Assembly (NCBI GenBank): GCA_016196785.1
Contig: JACPXA010000119.1
Coordinates: forward strand, 1 to 9,513
DNA from: Elusimicrobiota bacterium
GTDB taxonomy: Bacteria > Elusimicrobiota > Elusimicrobia > 2-01-FULL-59-12 > JACPXA01
Length of the DNA: 9,513 nucleotides
Direction of reading: 5' to 3'
Shown: positions 5,071-9,513 of the stretch, one piece after another
How the letters are laid out: the number at the start of each line of letters is the position of its first letter
Numbering within the stretch: position 1 is the first letter of the stretch
Notes under the pieces: model-generated
What the model was told of the DNA's origin: nothing
Database searches by the model: none
Seen by the model: only the letters and a program-made list of their open reading frames with translations
Translations under genes and position numbers: made by a program

Positions 5071-6597
5071 ATGGCCATTCGACCGGAAGAGATTACCAAA
5101 GTTTTACGGCAGCAGCTTGAAGGATTCGAGCCGCAGCTCGAGCTCAAGGAGGTGGGGTACGTCCTCCAGGTGGGGGATGGGATCGCGCGCCTCTATGGGC
5201 TCGAGCGGACGGTCGCTGGGGAACTCCTGGAATTTCCCCAGGGGGTGTTGGGGATTGCCTTGAACCTCGAGCGGGAAAATGTGGGGTGTGTGCTCTTAGG
5301 CGATGACCGGCTGGTGAAAGAGGGAGACGAGGTCAAGCGGACCGGCCGTGTGATGGAGGTCCCGGTCGGGGAAGCGCTGATTGGCCGTGTCGTGAACCCC
5401 TTGGGGCGACCCTTAGATGGAAAAGGGCCTGTGCGGACGACCAAGGCCCGTCCCATGGAGGTCATCGCGCCAGGGATCGTTGAACGCCAGCCAGTGAAAG
5501 AGCCGCTTCAAACCGGCATCAAAGCGATTGACTCCATGATCTCCATTGGACGAGGCCAACGGGAGTTGATTATCGGCGATCGCCAGACCGGGAAAACGGT
5601 CCTTGCGGTGGATACGATTATCAACCAGCGGCAGGAGCCGCAGCGGCCGATCTGTATTTACGTGGCGATCAGCCAGAAACAAGCGACCGTGGCGCAGGTG
5701 GTGAAGACCCTCCAAGAACACGGGGCGATGGAGTACACGATTGTCGTCTCTGCCGCCGCCAGCGACCCCGCGCCGCTGCAGTACATCGCCCCGTACGCCG
5801 GCTGTGCCATGGGGGAGGAGTTCCTGTGGCAAGGAAAGCACGTGCTCTGCGTCTATGACGATCTCTCGAAACATGCCCAGGCCTACCGGCAGCTCTCGTT
5901 GTTGCTGCGACGGCCACCGGGTCGGGAGGCGTATCCCGGCGATGTGTTCTACTTGCATTCCCGACTGCTCGAGCGGGCGTGCAAGTTGAGCGATCAACAG
6001 GGTGGGGGATCACTGACCGCACTGCCCATCATCGAGACCCAGGCGGGGGATGTGTCCGCTTACATCCCCACCAACGTGATCTCGATTACCGACGGCCAGA
6101 TTTACCTTGAAGCCGGTTTGTTCTACGCGGGGATTCGCCCTGCGGTGAACGTCGGGCTCTCAGTGTCACGGGTTGGGGGGAACGCGCAAATCCGCGCCAT
6201 GCGCCAGGTGGCCGGGCGGCTGCGCTTAGACCTAGCCCAGTACAACGAGCTAGCGGCATTTGCGCAGTTTGGCAGCGATCTCGACAAGACCTCGCAAGCG
6301 CAGCTTGCCCGCGGTGAGCGCATGGTCGAGGTGCTGAAACAGGACCAGCATCAGCCCCTGCCTGTCGAGCGCCAGATCACTCTGATCTTTGCTGGGGTGA
6401 ACGGGTTCCTCGATGATGTTCCGGTTCCTGCCATCCGCCGGTTTGAGAAAGAGCTCTATCAGTTTCTCGAGACTCGCCATCCTGAGGTTGGTCGGGGACT
6501 TCGTGAGAAACGCCAGATTGACGATGCCCTCAAGGCCCAGATCATTCAAGTCCTTCAGGCGTTCAAACAGCAGTTTCAGATGGCGGATATAACCTGA
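5071..6597 (+). CDS. atpA: ATP synthase F1 subunit alpha
   Basis: Non-catalytic nucleotide-binding subunit of the alpha3beta3 head. The N-terminus MAIRPEEITKVLRQQL and the beta-barrel region match the family and fix the start at ATG 5071. Residues 169-176 are the P-loop GDRQTGKT. The Walker B strand HVLCVYDDLS is at 257-266. R367 in SVSRVGG is the arginine finger reaching the catalytic site of beta. The C-terminal helical domain (about 375-508) includes AGRLRLDLAQYNELAAFAQFG. At 508 residues the length is standard and no insertion is seen. Unlike its neighbours it has no AG-rich ribosome site: the bases before the ATG are the palindromic repeat and CAACTCTACGAT. Translation may therefore depend on coupling to atpH, whose stop is 15 bases upstream. 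Its TGA stop lies in a partial copy of the same repeat. Confidence 0.97.
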   Translation: MAIRPEEITKVLRQQLEGFEPQLELKEVGYVLQVGDGIARLYGLERTVAGELLEFPQGVLGIALNLERENVGCVLLGDDRLVKEGDEVKRTGRVMEVPVGEALIGRVVNPLGRPLDGKGPVRTTKARPMEVIAPGIVERQPVKEPLQTGIKAIDSMISIGRGQRELIIGDRQTGKTVLAVDTIINQRQEPQRPICIYVAISQKQATVAQVVKTLQEHGAMEYTIVVSAAASDPAPLQYIAPYAGCAMGEEFLWQGKHVLCVYDDLSKHAQAYRQLSLLLRRPPGREAYPGDVFYLHSRLLERACKLSDQQGGGSLTALPIIETQAGDVSAYIPTNVISITDGQIYLEAGLFYAGIRPAVNVGLSVSRVGGNAQIRAMRQVAGRLRLDLAQYNELAAFAQFGSDLDKTSQAQLARGERMVEVLKQDQHQPLPVERQITLIFAGVNGFLDDVPVPAIRRFEKELYQFLETRHPEVGRGLREKRQIDDALKAQIIQVLQAFKQQFQMADIT

Positions 6598-6615
6598 CCC
6601 CACGCGATCGAGGCG

Positions 6616-7680
6616 ATGCCTTCACTTCAGGAATTCCGGCGCAAACTCAAATCCGTGAAGTCTACCCAGCAGATCACCAAAGCCATGAAGATGGTGGCGG
6701 CAGCGCGTCTGCGGCGGATGCAACTGCGGATCTTGGCGGCCCGGCCATTTGCCCAACGGATGCGAGAGCTCATCGATGAATTGGCGGGCCGATTGGTCGT
6801 ACAAGAACGAGGTTCTCCGAACCCCCCTCACCCTTCCCTCGGGGGGTTGGGGCAGGGGCCCCAGACTCCCCTGTGGGGGGAGAGGATTGAGGTGAGGGGG
6901 GGGGTCCAGGCGTTGCATCCCTTCTTTCGCCCTGGTGACCTTAGCAAACAAGCGATTCTCCTCATCACGTCGGACAAAGGATTGTGCGGGGCGTTCAATA
7001 CCAACCTCATTCGCAAAACCCTGGAGTACTTGGGACAACATCCGCAAGAAGAGGTACAGCTCTTTGTCGTGGGGCGCAAGGGGAGGGATTTCTTTCGACG
7101 CCAGCGAGTGAAGATCGCTAAGGAGTACACCGGGCTGCTGAATCAACTCAGTTACGCCCATGCCGAGCTGATTGGCAAGGACCTCATCGAAGGGTTCTTG
7201 AGCGAAGCGTTTAGCGAGGTTTCCCTGATCTATCAAGAGTTTAAGTCGGCCCTGCGGCGAAGGGTAGTAGTGGAACCACTCCTTCCAATCAGTCTCCCCC
7301 CACTGGAGGGAGAGGGGAGGGTAGGGGAGTCTGGGGCCACTGCCCCAACCCCCCGCACCAAAGTGCTCCCCCACTGGGATGGCCGTCGAGGGGGGTGCCC
7401 GGAGAGGGGGGCTGAAGCTCCCGTGGATTTCCTCTACGAGCCCGCACGAGAACAGCTACTCGAGGCGCTCCTCCCTCGTCATGTCAAGGCGCAGATCTAT
7501 CGGGCACTCCTCGAATCCACCGCGTCGGAATTGGGTGCTCGCCTGACCGCGATGGACCAGGCGACCGAGAACGCGGGGGAACTCATTGACACCCTGACCC
7601 TGCGGATGAACCGGACCCGCCAGGCCTCCATCACGAAGGAGATCCTCGAAGTGGTCGCCGGCGCCGAAGTATTGGCGTAA
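6616..7680 (+). CDS. atpG: ATP synthase F1 subunit gamma with two repeat-derived inserts
   Basis: Central rotor shaft turning inside alpha3beta3. The ends are typical: MPSLQEFRRKLKSVKSTQQITKAMKMVAAARL forms the N-terminal coiled-coil helix, LLITSDKGLCGAFNTN (115-130) starts the globular domain, and ENAGELIDTLTLRMNRTRQASITKEILEVV (318-347) is the C-terminal helix. The total of 354 residues exceeds the usual 285-295. The excess sits in two segments rich in G, P and R: about 69-97 before the first globular strand, and about 226-268 between LLPI and APVDFLYEP. Removing them leaves about 282 residues, a normal gamma. Both inserts come from one repeat family in opposite orientation and keep the frame open. 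The ATG at 6616 has a GAGG only two bases upstream (6610-6613), a weak site, but the start is fixed by homology. The gene looks functional, since all conserved parts lie in one frame without stops. Confidence 0.93.
   Translation: MPSLQEFRRKLKSVKSTQQITKAMKMVAAARLRRMQLRILAARPFAQRMRELIDELAGRLVVQERGSPNPPHPSLGGLGQGPQTPLWGERIEVRGGVQALHPFFRPGDLSKQAILLITSDKGLCGAFNTNLIRKTLEYLGQHPQEEVQLFVVGRKGRDFFRRQRVKIAKEYTGLLNQLSYAHAELIGKDLIEGFLSEAFSEVSLIYQEFKSALRRRVVVEPLLPISLPPLEGEGRVGESGATAPTPRTKVLPHWDGRRGGCPERGAEAPVDFLYEPAREQLLEALLPRHVKAQIYRALLESTASELGARLTAMDQATENAGELIDTLTLRMNRTRQASITKEILEVVAGAEVLA
6821..6905 (-). repeat. In-frame palindromic repeat element 1 inside atpG
   Basis: A G/C-rich block bounded by ACCCCCCTCACC (6821-6832) and its complement GGTGAGGGGGG (from 6891), which runs into nine consecutive G (6896-6904). 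The core at 6840-6872 is the reverse complement of 7323-7355 in element 2, with one mismatch in 33 bases (6856 against 7339). It encodes gamma residues about 69-97 and has no counterpart in ordinary gamma subunits. No target duplication is evident. The minus strand is given relative to element 2, arbitrarily taken as plus. Confidence 0.85.
7291..7416 (+). repeat. In-frame palindromic repeat element 2 inside atpG
   Basis: A G/C-rich block encoding gamma residues about 226-268. It shares the 33-base core (7323-7355) with element 1 in the opposite direction. Several small hairpins are visible: TCTCCC/GGGAGA near the left end, TGGGG/CCCCA inside the core around a CCACTG loop, and GCAC/GTGC with a CAAA loop just after the core. 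It is longer than element 1 and may be composite. Outer limits are set from the protein, where family sequence stops (LLPI) and resumes (APVDFLYEP), so they are approximate. Confidence 0.82.
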
Positions 7681-7682
7681 TT

Positions 7683-7704
7683 GGGGGCCACACCCCCGGC
7701 CCCC
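7683..7704. repeat. Degenerate repeat/hairpin between atpG and atpD
   Basis: GGGGGCC (7683-7689) pairs exactly with GGCCCCC (7698-7704) over an eight-base loop. The text TGGGGGCCACACCCCC followed by a C-run resembles the core of the atpG elements (TGGGGCCACTGCCCC, then AACCCCCC), so it may be a third, decayed relative. It lies just before the atpD ribosome site AGAGGTGAGG (7706-7715) and could affect access to it. Confidence 0.55.
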
Positions 7705-7717
7705 CAGAGGTGAGGTT

Positions 7718-9142
7718 ATGAACGTCGGCAAGGTTGTTCAAGTGATCGGTCCGGTGGTGGATGTGGAGTTTCCCTCTGGGAACTTGCCGCCGATCACCCA
7801 GGCGCTCCACATTCGTCGCGTGGATGGGAAGACGCGCGAGGGGGGTGCTGGTGGGCAAGAGAGAGAAGCCCTCACTGTCGAGGTCTCCGCGCACCTGGGG
7901 GATAACACCGTGCGGGCCATCGCGCTGGGCCCCACAGAAGGGCTCCAACGGGGGATGGTCGCCGAGGACACGGGTGGACCGATCACCGTCCCCGTGGGAA
8001 GAGCCTGCTTGGGCCGACTCATGAACGTGTTGGGAGAGCCCATGGATCAGTTGGGGCCGATCCAAACCAATGACCGTACCCCGATCCATCGGGCTCCGCC
8101 GACGTTTGTCGAGCAGGAGACGACGCCGCAGATTTTTGAGACCGGCATTAAGGTGATTGACCTCTTGGAGCCCTACATGAAGGGCGGCAAGGTAGGACTC
8201 TTTGGGGGTGCCGGGGTGGGGAAAACGGTCATCATCATGGAGCTGATCCATAACGTCGCCATGCATCACGGTGGGGTCTCGGTGTTTGGCGGGGTTGGGG
8301 AGCGTAGCCGGGAAGGAAACGACCTGTGGCTGGAGATGAAACGGTCCAAGGTCATTGACAAGGCGGTCCTGGTGTATGGCCAGATGAACGAACCGCCTGG
8401 TTCCCGTTTCCGTGTGGGATTCTCGGCGCTCACCCAAGCGGAATATTTCCGTGACAACGAGGGGCAGGACGTCCTGTTGTTCATTGACAACATCTTCCGC
8501 TTTGTCTTGGCGGGAGCGGAGGTGTCGGCGCTCCTGGGCCGGATGCCCTCGGCGGTGGGCTATCAACCCACCTTGGGCACGGAGATGGGGGCGCTTCAGG
8601 AACGGATTACCTCCACCACCCGAGGTTCAATCACCAGCGTCCAAGCGATCTACGTGCCGGCGGATGATCTGACTGACCCTGGCGTGGCCACGGCGTTTAC
8701 GCACCTAGACGCCTCAACCGTCCTCTCGCGGCAAATCGTTGAACTGGGAATTTATCCCGCCGTGGACCCCCTCGATTCTACCTCACGGATCCTCGATCCT
8801 CGTGTCCTAGGAGAGGGGCATTACCAGGTCGCGCGCGGCGTGCAGAAGGTGCTCCAACGCTACAAGGACCTGCAGGATATCATTGCGATCCTAGGCGTGG
8901 ATGAACTCTCCGAAGAGGATAAGCTCGTTGTGACGCGGGCCCGCAAGATTCAAAAGTTTCTCTCGCAACCCTTCTTCGTCGCGGAGGAATTCACCGGAAC
9001 TCCCGGCAAGTACGTGCCCCTGAAAGACACGATTCGGGGGTTTCGTGAGCCCATCGAAGGCAAATGGGATCACCTGCCGGAGCAGGCGTTCTATATGGTG
9101 GGCGGCATTGACGAAGCGGCCGAAAAGGCGAAAACCCTGTGA
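7718..9142 (+). CDS. atpD: ATP synthase F1 subunit beta (catalytic)
   Basis: Catalytic subunit that makes ATP from ADP and phosphate. The N-terminal barrel begins MNVGKVVQVIGPVVDVEFP. The P-loop is GGAGVGKT (163-170), the catalytic glutamate E195 lies in GVGERSREGND, the Walker B aspartate is D257 in VLLFIDNIFRF, and Y346 in GIYPAVDPLDSTSR is the adenine-stacking tyrosine. The DELSEED loop (395-401), which pushes on gamma, is exact. Length is 474 residues, normal. A small G-rich expansion near residues 37-50 (DGKTREGGAGGQER) sits in the barrel loop where most relatives have a few residues; its DNA shares 12 bases with atpG element 2. A good ribosome site, AGAGGTGAGG, stands just before ATG 7718. 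The stop overlaps the atpC start (GTGA). Confidence 0.97.
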   Translation: MNVGKVVQVIGPVVDVEFPSGNLPPITQALHIRRVDGKTREGGAGGQEREALTVEVSAHLGDNTVRAIALGPTEGLQRGMVAEDTGGPITVPVGRACLGRLMNVLGEPMDQLGPIQTNDRTPIHRAPPTFVEQETTPQIFETGIKVIDLLEPYMKGGKVGLFGGAGVGKTVIIMELIHNVAMHHGGVSVFGGVGERSREGNDLWLEMKRSKVIDKAVLVYGQMNEPPGSRFRVGFSALTQAEYFRDNEGQDVLLFIDNIFRFVLAGAEVSALLGRMPSAVGYQPTLGTEMGALQERITSTTRGSITSVQAIYVPADDLTDPGVATAFTHLDASTVLSRQIVELGIYPAVDPLDSTSRILDPRVLGEGHYQVARGVQKVLQRYKDLQDIIAILGVDELSEEDKLVVTRARKIQKFLSQPFFVAEEFTGTPGKYVPLKDTIRGFREPIEGKWDHLPEQAFYMVGGIDEAAEKAKTL

Positions 9143-9513
9143 ACACATTCCCCTTAGAGATCGTGACCCCGGAGAAGGTCGCCCTCCGTGCGGCGGTGGA
9201 GTTCCTCGTGGTGCCGGCCTATGAAGGGGAACTCGGGATTCTCCCAGGGCATGCCCCCTTACTGGCCCAGCTCCAACCCGGTGTGCTCCGAATCACCCAA
9301 GTGGGGGCCGTCACCCCCTTTGCCATCTCCGGGGGATTTGTTGAAGTCACCCCCCGGCGGGTGGCGGTGTTCGCTGAAACGGCTGAAATGGCCGAAGAGA
9401 TCGATGTCGAACGGGCCCGCCTCGCCGCGGAACGCGCCCGCGCCCAGCTCGCGGCAAAAGCGGGGGAAGAAGTTGACATTGCTCAGGCCCAAGCGGCGCT
9501 TCGCCGCGCCCTG
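9139..9513 (+). CDS. atpC: ATP synthase F1 subunit epsilon (3' end outside window)
   Basis: Rotor-base subunit that joins gamma to the c-ring and can inhibit ATP hydrolysis. The GTG at 9139 overlaps the atpD stop in a GTGA arrangement, and the frame stays open for 125 codons to the right edge. It reads MNTFPLEIVTPEKVAL, then the family signature GELGILPGHAPLLAQLQPGVLRI in the N-terminal beta-sandwich, then GGFVEVTPRRVAVFAETAE. From about residue 88 an alanine- and arginine-rich helical hairpin begins (DVERARLAAERARAQL), which in other bacteria is the mobile regulatory part. Epsilon proteins are usually about 130-140 residues, so only a few codons are probably missing. Confidence 0.94.
   Translation, partial: MNTFPLEIVTPEKVALRAAVEFLVVPAYEGELGILPGHAPLLAQLQPGVLRITQVGAVTPFAISGGFVEVTPRRVAVFAETAEMAEEIDVERARLAAERARAQLAAKAGEEVDIAQAQAALRRAL

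Noticed and set aside
6622..7374. Long minus-strand open frame of about 250 codons opposite atpG
   Set aside because: It is the complement of a clearly recognisable gamma gene. It is kept open by G/C-rich codon use and the stop-free repeats, and it has no recognisable protein features.
6821..7416. The atpG inserts as introns or inteins removed after expression
   Set aside because: There are no intein motifs, no group I or II intron features and no splice-like conserved ends. Both inserts keep the frame and contain no stops, so direct translation is the simplest reading.
7631..8566. Minus-strand open frame of 311 codons opposite atpG/atpD
   Set aside because: It lies antisense to the highly conserved beta catalytic core, and its translation looks like no protein family. 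It is a shadow of the coding strand.
2288..9513. Alternative Na+-type N-ATPase operon
   Set aside because: N-ATPase operons begin with beta and epsilon genes and lack delta. This cluster has the standard a-c-b-delta-alpha-gamma-beta-epsilon order including delta, so it is an ordinary F-type operon.

Overview
The window is a GC-rich bacterial stretch, coding on the + strand throughout. It holds the 3' end of a tyrosyl-tRNA synthetase gene (tyrS), a membrane-bound diguanylate cyclase, and a nearly complete F-type ATP synthase operon in the order atpZ-atpI-atpB(a)-atpE(c)-atpF(b)-atpH(delta)-atpA(alpha)-atpG(gamma)-atpD(beta)-atpC(epsilon). The window edge cuts atpC. All F1 and FO subunits sit in one cluster with a single b subunit and one c subunit carrying a signal-like leader. 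The proteins resemble those of deep Gram-negative lineages such as Nitrospirota, NC10/Methylomirabilota or Deltaproteobacteria-like groups. That placement comes from general protein appearance and repeat content, not from a search.

Layout: tyrS (1-725, open at the left) ends 28 bases before the cyclase gene (754-2208). A gap of 79 bases then carries a near-consensus sigma70-type promoter (TTGACG, 17-base spacer, extended -10 TGaTATCAT) and a short G-rich leader into atpZ. From there the genes are tightly packed. ATGA or GTGA overlaps join atpZ/atpI, atpE/atpF and atpD/atpC, and atpB probably starts inside the end of atpI. The clearest intergenic signal inside the operon is a hairpin over the atpB stop, followed by a perfect AGGAGG before atpE, as expected for the subunit needed in most copies.

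The most unusual feature is the colonisation of this essential operon by short G/C-rich palindromic repeats that have become protein sequence. The gamma subunit is 354 codons long instead of about 285-295. The excess lies in two in-frame inserts (residues about 69-97 and 226-268). Their DNA contains the same 33-base core in opposite orientations with one mismatch, so they are two copies of one repeat family read through on opposite strands. The second insert lies in the same loop that holds the redox-regulatory insertion of chloroplast gamma. A degenerate relative lies between atpG and atpD. A different twin palindrome (two copies of GGGGTCTGACCCC) forms the delta-subunit C-terminus and its stop codon, and sits where atpA should have a ribosome binding site. 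A partial CTGACCCCAC copy supplies the atpA stop codon. This resembles in principle the Rickettsia palindromic elements that insert in frame into genes, but here in ATP synthase.

Functionally the operon encodes a complete rotary ATP synthase: a/b/c in the membrane, delta and b as stator, alpha3beta3 as catalytic head, gamma/epsilon as rotor, with AtpZ/AtpI as accessory membrane proteins. All catalytic motifs checked are intact. No RNA genes, CRISPR arrays or insertion sequences with a transposase were seen, and no stretch of more than 300 bases lacks a gene.
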